DNA from: JAHJDR01 sp964609965
Lineage (GTDB): Bacteria > UBA10199 > JADGCS01
Reading direction: 5' to 3'
Assembly (NCBI GenBank): GCA_964609965.1
Contig: CAZSTS010000016.1
Location: 1 to 52,093 of the forward strand
Length of the DNA stretch: 52,093 nt
The notes under the pieces were generated by a model. That model did not search any database. It had not been told where the DNA came from and saw only the letters and a program-made list of their open reading frames with translations. The first letter of the stretch is position 1, and the number at the start of each line of letters is the position of its first letter. The position numbers and the translations under genes were made by a program. Shown one piece after another: positions 1-8,339 of this stretch.

Positions 1-3
1 TTG

Positions 4-39
4 TGTTACCTATGTTCCCGGTTCAAAATGTTACCTATG
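4..39. mobile_element. Probable insertion-sequence terminus at left edge
   Basis: The 11-mer TGTTACCTATG occurs twice, at 4-14 and 29-39, spaced 25 bp apart. Closely spaced subterminal repeats of this kind are typical transposase-binding sites at the ends of IS21- or IS481-like elements. No transposase gene lies inside the window, so only the extreme end would be present. The family is inferred from the look of the repeat only. Confidence 0.5.
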
Positions 40-80
40 ATTCAGGTTGCGCATGGGACTGTTGTGAGACTTTTCTAAAT

Positions 81-120
81 GTGGGTGTACCTTTTTTTCG
101 GAAAGTAGCCCGACACTTTT
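81..120 (+). repeat. 40-bp repeat, copy 1
   Basis: This stretch begins GTGGGTGTACC, then a T-run, CGGAAAGT and GCCCG. It matches the reverse complement of 36736-36775 at about 36 of 40 positions. It ends exactly at the preA stop codon, between preA and the putative insertion-sequence end. It could be a dispersed intergenic element or part of a mobile-element flank. Confidence 0.7.
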
Positions 121-1370
121 TAGATCTTCCCCAATGTAAACGTCTCTTGCCTCTTCCAATCTCTTGGCATTTGTTTGTACGTGATCATGCCAGTTACAGG
201 ACAGACAAAACTGCACACCATGCAACTCAAACACTTGTCTTCATTCAGCTCTGGCCTGCGTGTTTCAGAGTTCCATTTAAGTGCCTGCCCACCTGCATCA
301 CGGCAAACAGTAAAGCACTGTCCACAGCCAACACATTTGTCCATGTCATATTGAGCAATCCCTTGATGCCCAAGATCAAAATCACTCGTGTCTCCCAAGT
401 TAGGGAGTGCCTTGCCAATAAGTTCAGAGACATTACCGATATTTTTCTGCTGCATGTAATCAGACAAGCCTTCGATGAAGTCTTCGACGATACCGTAACC
501 ATAGCGAATGATCCCTGTGGTAACTTGAATCGTTGTTGAGCCGACTAAGAGATATTCCAGCACATCCACCCAGGTTTCAATCCCACCCATGCCCGAAAGA
601 GGAAGGTTAAGATCTTTATTCAAGGCCATGTCAGAAATAAAACGAAGACCAATAGGTTTGCACGCAGGGCCTGAATAGCCACTAGAGGAACTCTTACCGC
701 CAACATTTGGTTGTGCCGTGAAAGAATCTCTATCAATCTCACTCACAGCGCGGATAGTATTGATAGCAGCAATTGCATCAGCCCCACCCTTTTTAGCAAA
801 CATCGCAGGCACATTCATGTCAGTGATATTCGGTGTCATCTTAGCCATCACAGGAATGGAACAGGAATTCTTAACAACCTCTGTAAACTCTTCGACCAAG
901 TGATCTGATTGGCCAACTTTAGAGCCCGAACCTTCTACTGTCATGTGTGGACACGAAAAATTCAGCTCTAGCATGTCTGCACCAACATCTTCGCATGCCT
1001 TGGCGAGATCTGACCACTCTTGTTTTGAAAACCCCATAATGCTTGGAATAATCACGCGATCAGGCCACTGATTTTTGAGATATTTGAGATCAGCAAGATT
1101 ATCTTCTAATTTTCTATCAGAAACCTGCTCGACATTTTGTAGACCGACTAATTTGTCATTGCCATAGTGATAAGGATGCATGCGAGGGGATGGATGAATA
1201 ATCGGCGTCTTGCCAGTAGGAATGGTTTTGAAAACAACACCACCCCAACCTGCCTCAAAAGCCCAGTTCACCATCTCTGCACTATTTGATACAGGCGAAG
1301 ACGAAAGAAGAAAGGGATTAATAAAATCAACACCACAGAAATTAACTGCTAAGTTTGGATTTTGTTTCAT
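120..1370 (-). CDS. preA: NAD-dependent dihydropyrimidine dehydrogenase, catalytic subunit PreA
   Basis: With PreT this enzyme reduces uracil and thymine to their 5,6-dihydro forms, the first step of reductive pyrimidine breakdown, in the cytoplasm. The protein has 416 residues. The N-terminal barrel resembles class II dihydroorotate dehydrogenase, with LNFSCPH and the flavin-site GMGGIETW motif. The C-terminus carries a ferredoxin domain with two four-Cys motifs, near residues 346-357 (CVGCGQC) and 380-391 (CLSCMVC), for two [4Fe-4S] clusters. The start was set at 1370 because an AGGGGAGGAAG ribosome binding site precedes it and the preT stop overlaps it as TAATG, which implies translational coupling. 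Length and domain order match the E. coli protein. It is the last gene of the operon. Confidence 0.95.
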   Translation of the reverse strand: MKQNPNLAVNFCGVDFINPFLLSSSPVSNSAEMVNWAFEAGWGGVVFKTIPTGKTPIIHPSPRMHPYHYGNDKLVGLQNVEQVSDRKLEDNLADLKYLKNQWPDRVIIPSIMGFSKQEWSDLAKACEDVGADMLELNFSCPHMTVEGSGSKVGQSDHLVEEFTEVVKNSCSIPVMAKMTPNITDMNVPAMFAKKGGADAIAAINTIRAVSEIDRDSFTAQPNVGGKSSSSGYSGPACKPIGLRFISDMALNKDLNLPLSGMGGIETWVDVLEYLLVGSTTIQVTTGIIRYGYGIVEDFIEGLSDYMQQKNIGNVSELIGKALPNLGDTSDFDLGHQGIAQYDMDKCVGCGQCFTVCRDAGGQALKWNSETRRPELNEDKCLSCMVCSFVCPVTGMITYKQMPRDWKRQETFTLGKI

Positions 1371-2692
1371 TACACTTCCTCCCCTGAGATTGTCTTGATG
1401 ATTTCCCACGCAGCGACTTTTCCATCCTGGACTGCATTGACGATGAGTGAAGGACCTCGCACAATATCACCGCCTGCAAAAATACCCTTCACATTTGTCT
1501 GTCCAGTTTCTTTATTGATCTGAATCAATTTCTTTTTGTCGACATTAACCGAAGGATACCAAGTCGGTGAATCAGCTTCTGCTTGAGTGCCAATAGCCTC
1601 AATCACCACATCTGTTTTAAGCGTCCATTCAGAACCTGGGATTTCGACAGGACGACGGCGTCCACTGTCATCAGGCGCACCCAATTCTGTGCGTACAAGC
1701 TTGAGACCTGTGATTTGGTTATTATCTGCTTCAAAATCTACTGGTTGGTTAAGAAGTAAGTAGTGAATGCCTTGATTAAGAGAAGAGAGACGCTCATCTT
1801 CCTGGGCAGGCATTTGAGAATAAGAACGACGGTAAACGAGGTAGACATCCTTGGCTCCTAAGTTGAAAGCACTCTCAGCGCAGTCAATGGCCACTGAGCC
1901 ACCACCAATCACAGCCACAGTTTTATCTGAAAACATTTTATCTGTCTTGTCTTTAGCTTCTTTGAGGAATTCAATCGCATCCCAAAGTCCTTGAGCTTTT
2001 TCTCCACCATCTTTGAGACGTTGAGGAGCCCAAAGTCCGGGAGCCAAAAACACAGCATCATAGCCTTTTTGCAAGAGATCTTCTGCCTCTTTTTGATTTT
2101 TTATGGGAGTTGAACATTTGATTGTCACACCAAGTTCTCTCACATCTTTGAGTTCTTGTTCTAGGTATTCTTTCGAAAATCGATAAGAAGGAACTCCATA
2201 CCTCAAAACACCACCTGGCTCAGCATGTTTTTCAAACACTGTGACCTGCACACCATTCTTAGCCAACTCAGAAGCACAGCTTAGGCCTGCAGGCCCAGAA
2301 CCAATAACCGCAACATGATGCTTCCCAGCTGTTTTATTTTTGAGGGGATGGAAATTTATTTCCCATGAGTGCTCAACCAAAGCCCGTTGAATCTTTCCGA
2401 TGCGAATGTGCCTATCAATGCCAGTTGCCACACAGGCCTTTTCACAAAGCTCAGCAGTAGGACAAAGAACACCGCAAGCACCACCAAGAATATTATTCTC
2501 TTTGATCGTGCGAATGGCACCTGTAACGTTTTTCATCTTAAGTTTTTTGATGAATTGTCCAGGGTCAGTTTTTGCCGGACACGCAGTTGAACAAGGCGCA
2601 TCGTGACACAAAAGACAACGATTAGCCTCTGCAGTTGCCTGAGAGATATCAAATCCCTTATCCATGTTTGAACAATACTTTGATTCACTCAT
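1370..2692 (-). CDS. preT: NAD-dependent dihydropyrimidine dehydrogenase, electron-transfer subunit PreT
   Basis: PreT takes electrons from NAD(P)H through flavin and iron-sulfur clusters and passes them to PreA. The 440-residue protein is of the glutamate synthase small-subunit type. Cysteine-rich motifs at residues 26-87 (CLLCHDAPCSTAC, then CGVLCPTAELCEKAC) bind two [4Fe-4S] clusters. Two dinucleotide-binding motifs follow, VIGSGPAGLSCASEL near 130 and VIGGGSVAIDCAES near 260, and the C-terminal GIFAGGD motif contacts FAD. It lies 15 bp downstream of the aminotransferase and its stop overlaps the preA start by one base. The fused mammalian DPYD corresponds to PreT plus PreA. Confidence 0.94.
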   Translation of the reverse strand: MSESKYCSNMDKGFDISQATAEANRCLLCHDAPCSTACPAKTDPGQFIKKLKMKNVTGAIRTIKENNILGGACGVLCPTAELCEKACVATGIDRHIRIGKIQRALVEHSWEINFHPLKNKTAGKHHVAVIGSGPAGLSCASELAKNGVQVTVFEKHAEPGGVLRYGVPSYRFSKEYLEQELKDVRELGVTIKCSTPIKNQKEAEDLLQKGYDAVFLAPGLWAPQRLKDGGEKAQGLWDAIEFLKEAKDKTDKMFSDKTVAVIGGGSVAIDCAESAFNLGAKDVYLVYRRSYSQMPAQEDERLSSLNQGIHYLLLNQPVDFEADNNQITGLKLVRTELGAPDDSGRRRPVEIPGSEWTLKTDVVIEAIGTQAEADSPTWYPSVNVDKKKLIQINKETGQTNVKGIFAGGDIVRGPSLIVNAVQDGKVAAWEIIKTISGEEV

Positions 2693-2707
2693 AATTTACC
2701 TCTTAGT

Positions 2708-4000
2708 TTACAAACCAACCAAAACATCTTTCATTGTTTGATAGAGCTCACTCACCTGATCATCCGTAATGCTCATGGGAGGTGCCAAACGGATCACATT
2801 CCCATTAAGCCCACCCTTACCAATCAAGAGACCTTTGTCCTTTGTGGCCTCCATGACATGAGCTGCTGCTTCTGGATTTGGTTCTTTAGTTTGTTTGTCT
2901 TTCACAAGCTCTAGGCCGATCATCAAACCGCGCCCTCTCACATCACCAAGGCAAGAAACAGTAGGCTGAATCTCTTTAAAGGCCTTGATCAAGGTATCAC
3001 CTTGGCGCTTGGCATTGGCAATGAGACCTTCTTCTTTAATGAGTTGGATGGTGAGCAATGTCTGCAAGGCCTGATACGGATCACCACCAAAGGTGTTGAA
3101 GTGAAGTTTGCCTGTGAGTGGTTTTGCAATTTCTGGTCGCATGAGCACAGCACCAACTGGCGCGCCATTACCAAGACCCTTAGCCATGGTGATGATGTCT
3201 GCTTCAACACCCTGCTCTACGATACCGAAGAATTTGGAACCTGCTCGACCAACACCTGTTTGCACCTCGTCACTGATGTAATAACCACCGTATTTTTTTA
3301 CGATCTTGTAGACCTTTTGATGATACTCTGCAGGTGGATCGAGAAAACCACCAACACCTTGAATGGATTCTGCAATAAAGGCAGCGATCTTACCATCTGT
3401 GGCTGTGCGAATCACTTCTTCGACATCAGCCGCACAAGCACCTTCGCAGGTCTCGCGATCTAAGCGATAAGGACAACGATAACAATCAGGGGCCAAGGCA
3501 TGCACAACACCAACATTAGGTGCTGACTGAAAACGCCACGTTGAATGGCCACAAAGAGCCAGAGGAACACCAGTGCCGCCGTGATATCCATGTCGTAACG
3601 CAACGATAGTTTGACAACCTGTACTCTGACGCGCTGCCATGATAGCAAGCTCATTAGCCTCAGAACCTGAATTGACCATAAAACCTTGGTCAACACCTTT
3701 TGGAGCTTCTTTAGCTAGTTCTGCAATGACTTTAGGGAGAAACTCAGAGAGATAAAGAACTGATGTGTGTTGGATATGATCAGCATCAGCTAGTTCTTTG
3801 AGTGCGTTTTTTATCTTGGGATGATTGTGTCCAACCGAAATACATAATATCCCGCCAATGGCATCCAAATAACGCTGACCATTTTCATCCCAAACCTCAC
3901 ATCCCTTAGCCTTTACCAACTGCACAGGCTCTTTATAATACGTCACCGCTGTGGGGATGAGGTGTTTTTGCCTTAGTTCTTTTATCTCTTTGTTTTGCAT
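2708..4000 (-). CDS. Class III PLP aminotransferase, probable beta-alanine / 3-aminoisobutyrate:pyruvate transaminase
   Basis: The 430-residue protein is a fold-type I aminotransferase of the AGXT2 branch. MVNSGSEANELA forms the phosphate cup, ESIQGVGG is the usual inner motif, ISDEVQTGVGR holds the cofactor-binding Asp, and the Lys of ITMAKGLGNGAP (about residue 276) should form the Schiff base. A four-cysteine stretch CYRCPYRLDRETCEGACA is characteristic of AGXT2-like enzymes. Between beta-ureidopropionase and PreT its likely job is to turn beta-alanine (from uracil) or 3-aminoisobutyrate (from thymine) into malonate or methylmalonate semialdehyde, the substrate of the first gene of the operon. 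The exact amino donor is inferred from context. A 134-nt structured element lies 26 bp upstream of its start. Confidence 0.85.
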   Translation of the reverse strand: MQNKEIKELRQKHLIPTAVTYYKEPVQLVKAKGCEVWDENGQRYLDAIGGILCISVGHNHPKIKNALKELADADHIQHTSVLYLSEFLPKVIAELAKEAPKGVDQGFMVNSGSEANELAIMAARQSTGCQTIVALRHGYHGGTGVPLALCGHSTWRFQSAPNVGVVHALAPDCYRCPYRLDRETCEGACAADVEEVIRTATDGKIAAFIAESIQGVGGFLDPPAEYHQKVYKIVKKYGGYYISDEVQTGVGRAGSKFFGIVEQGVEADIITMAKGLGNGAPVGAVLMRPEIAKPLTGKLHFNTFGGDPYQALQTLLTIQLIKEEGLIANAKRQGDTLIKAFKEIQPTVSCLGDVRGRGLMIGLELVKDKQTKEPNPEAAAHVMEATKDKGLLIGKGGLNGNVIRLAPPMSITDDQVSELYQTMKDVLVGL

Positions 4001-4025
4001 AAGCTCTCCTTTTACCTTTCAAGGA

Positions 4026-4159
4026 GACCTAGGAATAATTTTTTGAAGGAGTCATTAAAATCAATATCCAAATAAAATATAACATTGATTTTAATGGTGC
4101 AGAAAATCTTGTGATTAACATGATTTTCAAACCGACTAAAAAAATATTATTCCTAGGTC
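4026..4159 (-). other. Structured intercistronic element, copy 1 (predicted three-way junction)
   Basis: Read on the minus strand, an outer stem (GACCTAGGAATAAT pairing with ATTATTCCTAGGTC) encloses AGTC/GACT. That closing helix surrounds two hairpins: GGT plus GAAAATC with loop TTAATCA, and a long arm CATTAAAATCAAT pairing with ATTGATTTTAATG. It fills the gap between the beta-ureidopropionase stop and the aminotransferase ribosome binding site. A 134-nt relative at 6587-6720 shares the two inner arms but has an unrelated outer stem that still pairs with itself. It could act as RNA (processing, stability, riboswitch) or be an ERIC-like palindromic element. Confidence 0.7.
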
Positions 4160-4167
4160 GACTCTAT

Positions 4168-5028
4168 CTACAATCTCACTAATCTCTCATACATCTCAGG
4201 CCTTCTATCTCGGTAGAACTGCCATAGATCTCTTACTTCACGGATCTCGTCGAAATTTAGATCAGCGACGATGAGTTCACTCTCAGTGCCACTGCCTTGA
4301 GAAATAATCTTACCGCGTGGATTCACAAAATAAGATTTTCCATAAAATTCGCCAATATTCCAAGGGGCTTCTGTGCCAACGCGATTGATCGCAGCCACAA
4401 AGTAGCCATTAGCTACGGCGTGAGCTGGTTGTTCGATTTCCCAGAGATACTGAGAAAGACCTGCCACTGTGGCACTGGGATTGAAAACAACCTGTGCCCC
4501 ATTGAGCCCTAATGCTCGTGCGCCTTCTGGAAAATGGCGATCATAACAAATATACACGCCCACTTTACCATAGGCTGTGTCAAAAACTGGGTAACCTAAG
4601 TTTCCTGGTTTAAAGAAAAACTTTTCCCAAAATCCAGCGACCTGTGGAATATGTGTTTTACGATATTTTCCTAAATATTTGCCATCAGCATCAATCACAG
4701 CAGCTGTATTGTAATAAACACCTGCCATATCTTCTTCGTAAAGAGATGTGACCAAAACCATATTATATTTTTTGGCGATTTCTTGCATGAGCTTTGTTGT
4801 CTCGCCTTCGGGAATTTGCTCAGCCAGGCCATACCATTTTTTGTCTTGTGAAGGACAAAAGTAAGGTCCGTTCATGAGTTCTTGAAATCCAAGAATCTTC
4901 ACACCTTGATCAGCCGCGCTTTTAATATAAGGCATTGTGGCCTCAATCATGGCATGAGAATGCTCTTTGCACGATGCCTCTGTAGGCATTTGATTGGCTA
5001 ATTGAATAACACCAGCTTTAACTGTCAT
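4168..5028 (-). CDS. Beta-ureidopropionase (N-carbamoyl-beta-alanine amidohydrolase), nitrilase superfamily
   Basis: The 286-residue cytoplasmic enzyme would hydrolyse N-carbamoyl-beta-alanine or its methyl homologue to the beta-amino acid, CO2 and ammonia. The nitrilase triad is visible: Glu in GFQELMNGPYF (about residue 50), Lys in KYRKTHIPQ (about 125) and Cys in VYICYDRHFPEGARALG (about 160). The full WEIEQPAHAVAN and NRVG regions match carbamoylase-type members. The start at 5028 was chosen over one nine codons upstream because AAGGAGGAATT directly precedes it. It lies in the pyrimidine operon downstream of dihydropyrimidinase, whose product it would use. N-carbamoylputrescine amidase is the nearest alternative, but the operon argues against it. 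Confidence 0.88.
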   Translation of the reverse strand: MTVKAGVIQLANQMPTEASCKEHSHAMIEATMPYIKSAADQGVKILGFQELMNGPYFCPSQDKKWYGLAEQIPEGETTKLMQEIAKKYNMVLVTSLYEEDMAGVYYNTAAVIDADGKYLGKYRKTHIPQVAGFWEKFFFKPGNLGYPVFDTAYGKVGVYICYDRHFPEGARALGLNGAQVVFNPSATVAGLSQYLWEIEQPAHAVANGYFVAAINRVGTEAPWNIGEFYGKSYFVNPRGKIISQGSGTESELIVADLNFDEIREVRDLWQFYRDRRPEMYERLVRL

Positions 5029-5055
5029 AATTCCTCCTTTTTTTAAAAATCCCAA

Positions 5056-5165
5056 ATAACAAATTACAAATTACAAATAAATTTCAATTCACAATAACCA
5101 ATTCTTGGTATTTAGTATTTGAAATTTGATTATTATTTGTATTTTGGTGCTTGTCTTTTGTGATT
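5056..5165. repeat. AT-rich imperfect inverted repeat in the pyrimidine operon
   Basis: This gap holds near-tandem CAAATTACAAATTACAAAT units on one side and TTTGATTATTATTTGTATTTT-like units on the other, so the two halves can pair as a long AT-rich hairpin. It is unrelated to the two 134-nt elements of the same operon. Tandem words of this type recur in intergenic DNA of many bacteria. No coding potential is visible. Confidence 0.55.
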
Positions 5166-5169
5166 TTCA

Positions 5170-6561
5170 TTAATTATTCCCTCTGTGTATACTTCTCTTT
5201 AAAAATCTTCCTTGTCCTTTTTCGACCTTCATCTGACCTTCATCACAAGCCACCCTACCGTCTTTTAAAACTTTGATAATCTGACCTGTCAGCTCCCAAC
5301 CCTCATAGGAACTGTAGTCGCAATTATGTTTATGTGTTTTCACACTTAATGTGGTTTTTCCTTTAGGATCAAAGATGACTAGATCTGCATCTGATCCTAC
5401 AGCTATTGTTCCTTTTTGTGGAAAGAGTCCGAATATTTTTGCAGCTGCTGTACTTGTGACGTCGACAAATTGATTGAGGGTGATACGATTTTTGCAAACA
5501 CCTTCGCTATACATAAGTTCTAAGCGATGTTGGATTCCTGGCGCTCCGTTGGGGATCTTGGCAAAACTGTCTTTACCCATATCCTTTTGGCCTACGAAAT
5601 TGAAAGGCGCGTGGTCTGTACCCACTGTCTGGACATGCCCAGCTGCCAAGCCTTTCCACAGAGCCTCTTGATCATGTTTTTTTCTAAGCGGTGGACTCAT
5701 CACCCACTTAGCAGCCTCAAAACCGTCTTTTTCATAAAGTGAATCATCTAGGAGAAGATATTGTGGACAGGTTTCGATCAAAACATTTTGTCCACGAAGA
5801 TAACTCTTGTATGTGTGCTCAAGAACCTCAGTACAAGTGGTGTGAACTATGTAGAGTGGACAACCTGTCTCATAGGATAAGTCAATAATCTCACCCGCGG
5901 CCTTTCCCTCAACGCTGCTTGGACGTGAAAGATAATGGTACCTGGGAGCAGTGTTTCCTTTTTCGAGATTTTCAGCCACAAGACGATCAACAGTATCACC
6001 ATCTTCAGCATGGACTGCCATGATGCCACCGTACTTTTTGATAGAGTTCATCACGCCAACCATGGACTCACCTTCGAGCATGAGAGCCCCTTTGTAGGCC
6101 ATGAAAGTTTTGTAGGAAGTCACACCTCTTTCAACGAGAGCTTTGATTTCTTGATCAGTATCATCTGTGAAATCTGTCACACCCATGTGAAAACCATAAT
6201 CGATCACAGCCTTGCCTTTGGCCCGTTCCATCCAGGTATCAAGCGCTGTGAGCATGCTGTCACCACGCGTTTGCAAAGCGTAGTCGATAATCGTTGTTGT
6301 GCCACCAGCTAGAGCAGCTGTTGTGCCTGTCTCAAAATCATCACAGGTGTACGTACCCATAAAAGGCATGTCGAGATGTGTGTGCGGATCAATACCACCG
6401 GGAAAAACATAATTCCCTTCTGCATCGACTGTTTGATCTGCGGTGTACAGCGAGGTGAAATCCGAACCAATCGCCTTAATGATTCCATCTTCGATATAAA
6501 TATCCGCCACATAATCATCTGTGGCTGTGACTATATGACCATTTGTTACTAAAGTCTTCAT
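5170..6561 (-). CDS. hydA: Dihydropyrimidinase / D-hydantoinase
   Basis: This enzyme opens dihydrouracil or dihydrothymine to the N-carbamoyl-beta-amino acid. It is a cyclic amidohydrolase of 463 residues. GGIDPHTHLDMPF supplies two zinc-binding His near residue 58, SYKTFMAYKG the carbamylated bridging Lys near 150, MAVHAED and YIVHTTC further metal-ligand His residues, and TVGTDHAPF the metal-binding Asp near 310. Length and motif spacing are normal for the family. It is second in the operon after mmsA, with a 134-nt structured element between the two genes and AGAGGGAAG as ribosome binding site. The neighbouring genes of the same pathway make a pyrimidine role more likely than general hydantoin use. 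Confidence 0.94.
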   Translation of the reverse strand: MKTLVTNGHIVTATDDYVADIYIEDGIIKAIGSDFTSLYTADQTVDAEGNYVFPGGIDPHTHLDMPFMGTYTCDDFETGTTAALAGGTTTIIDYALQTRGDSMLTALDTWMERAKGKAVIDYGFHMGVTDFTDDTDQEIKALVERGVTSYKTFMAYKGALMLEGESMVGVMNSIKKYGGIMAVHAEDGDTVDRLVAENLEKGNTAPRYHYLSRPSSVEGKAAGEIIDLSYETGCPLYIVHTTCTEVLEHTYKSYLRGQNVLIETCPQYLLLDDSLYEKDGFEAAKWVMSPPLRKKHDQEALWKGLAAGHVQTVGTDHAPFNFVGQKDMGKDSFAKIPNGAPGIQHRLELMYSEGVCKNRITLNQFVDVTSTAAAKIFGLFPQKGTIAVGSDADLVIFDPKGKTTLSVKTHKHNCDYSSYEGWELTGQIIKVLKDGRVACDEGQMKVEKGQGRFLKRSIHRGNN

Positions 6562-6586
6562 ACTCTTCCCTCTCTCATAATCAGAT

Positions 6587-6720
6587 CGGTGAAAGGTAAT
6601 ACTTCGTAAGGAGTCATTAAAAGCAATGCCCCAAAAAATATAACATTGATTTTAATGGCGCTGAAAATCTTGTGATTAACAAGATTTTCAAGCCGACTGA
6701 AGAAGTGTTACCTTTCAGCG
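6587..6720 (-). other. Structured intercistronic element, copy 2 (predicted three-way junction)
   Basis: The minus strand pairs GAAAGGTAACACTTC with GAAGTATTACCTTTC (one C-A mismatch) as an outer stem, then AGTC/GACT. That helix closes two arms: GGC..GCC with GAAAATCTTG pairing with CAAGATTTTC around loop TTAATCA, and CATTAAAA.. pairing with ..TTTTAATG. It has the same length (134 nt) and inner-arm sequence as 4026-4159. The arm closing pair changes from T-A to C-G, and the outer stem is wholly different yet still self-complementary. It sits between mmsA and hydA, just upstream of the hydA ribosome binding site. Confidence 0.7.
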
Positions 6721-6729
6721 ATCCCCTCC

Positions 6730-8184
6730 TCAAAACCATCTCTGTATAACAACCTTCTTATCTGTAAAAAACTCCGCACCATAACGACCATGGGCCTTGT
6801 TGTCTCCAAAGAAGGAATCCTTGTAACCACCAAAACCAAAATAACTCATGGGCGCTGGCACACCGATGTTCACACCGATCATACTAGGATCTGCGTAATG
6901 ATAAAGGTCGCGGGCATTTTTGCCACTTTGAGTGTAAATTGTAGTTGTGTTGGCATAAGGGCTTGCCTTCATGACCTTGTGAACTTCGTCCATTGAATTT
7001 AATGTCATGATACACATGACAGGACCAAAGACCTCTTCTTGAGCAATTTCCATATCAGGAGTGACTCCGTCGATCACTGTGACGCCTAGGAAGTAACCTT
7101 CTGGATGACAACCTTTGGGGGGTGTTCGTCCATCGATGAGAATCTTAGCCCCCTGCTTTTCGGCATTATCAATAAGCTTAATAATACGTTGTTTGGATTG
7201 TTCTGAAATCACAGGCCCCACGTGATTTTTCTCATCAAGACCATCACCTACATTCAATGAATTTGTGTATTCGAGAACTTTTGGAGTGAATCTCTCATGG
7301 GCCTTGTCTCCCACAGTGATAATGACCGAAGCTGCGAGGCAACGTTGACCAGAACAACCAAAGCAGGAATCACCTACGGATTTTGCTGAATCTTCCATCT
7401 CAGCATCATCCATCACAACCATGAAATTTTTAGCTCCACCTAAAGACTGTACGCGTTTGCCGTGTTGAGTGGAAAGTGTGTAAACATGTTTGGCAACATA
7501 TGTAGAGCCTACAAAGGAAACCCCTTTGATGTCAGAGTGAGAACAAAGTGCATCCACAACTTCTTTTGCTCCGTTCACACAATTAACCACACCTTTGGGA
7601 AGACCTGTTTGATTCCATAGGTCACAGAGATATTCTTGTGTGAGAGGCACCTGCTCACTGGGTTTCATTATATAAGTATTCCCTGTGGCAATGGCATAGG
7701 GCAAGAACCAGAAAGGTACCATGGCGGGAAAATTGAAAGGCAAAATCCCTGCAAACACACCCATGGGACGGGCGTATGCCATGCAATCAACACCTTTAGA
7801 AATATTTTCTAAACACTCACCCATCATGAGATTGGGGATACCAACAGCTTGATCAAGATTATCGATAGCTCGCATCACATCACCACGGGCTTCGAAAAGA
7901 GCCTTGCCATGCTCAACAGTGACAAGCTTAGCAATTTCTTCGAAGTTTTTTTGCATGAGCTCTTTCATCTTAAAAAGATATTGGATTCTTTGTGCTGGAG
8001 GGGTCTCACTCCAGGCTGGAAAGGCTTCTTGAGCGGCTTTGACTGCTACATCAACTTCTGCACTCGTACAAATTGGCACCTTGGCAATAGATTTGCCTGT
8101 AGCAGGGTTTGTAACTTCGATTGTACTTGAGTTTGACTCTACAAACTCACCATTAATAAAATTTTTGACTGATTTATAAGACAT
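6730..8184 (-). CDS. mmsA: CoA-acylating methylmalonate-semialdehyde dehydrogenase
   Basis: The enzyme oxidises malonate or methylmalonate semialdehyde with NAD and CoA, releasing CO2 and giving acetyl-CoA or propionyl-CoA. That completes uracil or thymine breakdown. The 484-residue protein shows MmsA hallmarks: YARPMGVFAGILPFNFPAM, IMKPSEQVPLT, FVGSTYVAKHVY, QSLGGAKNFMVVMDDAEM, and the catalytic Cys in GCSGQRCLAAS. The length agrees with the family. It is the first gene of the operon, so its leader may hold the control signals: AAAGGAG lies at 8190-8196 with a perfect 9-bp hairpin 5 nt further upstream. Valine or inositol catabolism are other MmsA settings, but no such genes are here. Confidence 0.94.
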   Translation of the reverse strand: MSYKSVKNFINGEFVESNSSTIEVTNPATGKSIAKVPICTSAEVDVAVKAAQEAFPAWSETPPAQRIQYLFKMKELMQKNFEEIAKLVTVEHGKALFEARGDVMRAIDNLDQAVGIPNLMMGECLENISKGVDCMAYARPMGVFAGILPFNFPAMVPFWFLPYAIATGNTYIMKPSEQVPLTQEYLCDLWNQTGLPKGVVNCVNGAKEVVDALCSHSDIKGVSFVGSTYVAKHVYTLSTQHGKRVQSLGGAKNFMVVMDDAEMEDSAKSVGDSCFGCSGQRCLAASVIITVGDKAHERFTPKVLEYTNSLNVGDGLDEKNHVGPVISEQSKQRIIKLIDNAEKQGAKILIDGRTPPKGCHPEGYFLGVTVIDGVTPDMEIAQEEVFGPVMCIMTLNSMDEVHKVMKASPYANTTTIYTQSGKNARDLYHYADPSMIGVNIGVPAPMSYFGFGGYKDSFFGDNKAHGRYGAEFFTDKKVVIQRWF

Positions 8185-8201
8185 GTTTGCTCCTTTGTAC
8201 G

Positions 8202-8222
8202 CTGCCAGCTATCAGCTGGCAG
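8202..8222 (-). promoter_or_regulatory. Leader hairpin next to the mmsA ribosome binding site
   Basis: CTGCCAGCT pairs perfectly with AGCTGGCAG around a 3-nt loop. The hairpin ends 5 nt upstream of the AAAGGAG of mmsA, the first gene of the pyrimidine operon. It is too far from a U-run to be a terminator. It could modulate translation, protect the mRNA, or be an inverted-repeat operator. Confidence 0.55.
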
Positions 8223-8339
8223 TATCTATATGACCCGTGATTAAACGTTCGAGAACGCTATTAAAGTGCGGATGATTTGGCAAGTTTGAAAACAGCTGAA
8301 GTGTCAGCTGAAGAAGACAGAGGTAAAGAGTGATTTTTA

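Noticed and set aside
3..539. Long plus-strand reading frame at the left edge
   Set aside because: It is antisense to preA for most of its length, has no family resemblance, and its start lies in the putative insertion-sequence end.
8226..8330. Possible third copy of the 134-nt structured element upstream of mmsA
   Set aside because: It shares only short words (GTGATTAA, TGAAGAAG) and a CAGCTGA hairpin. The two-arm junction cannot be drawn convincingly.
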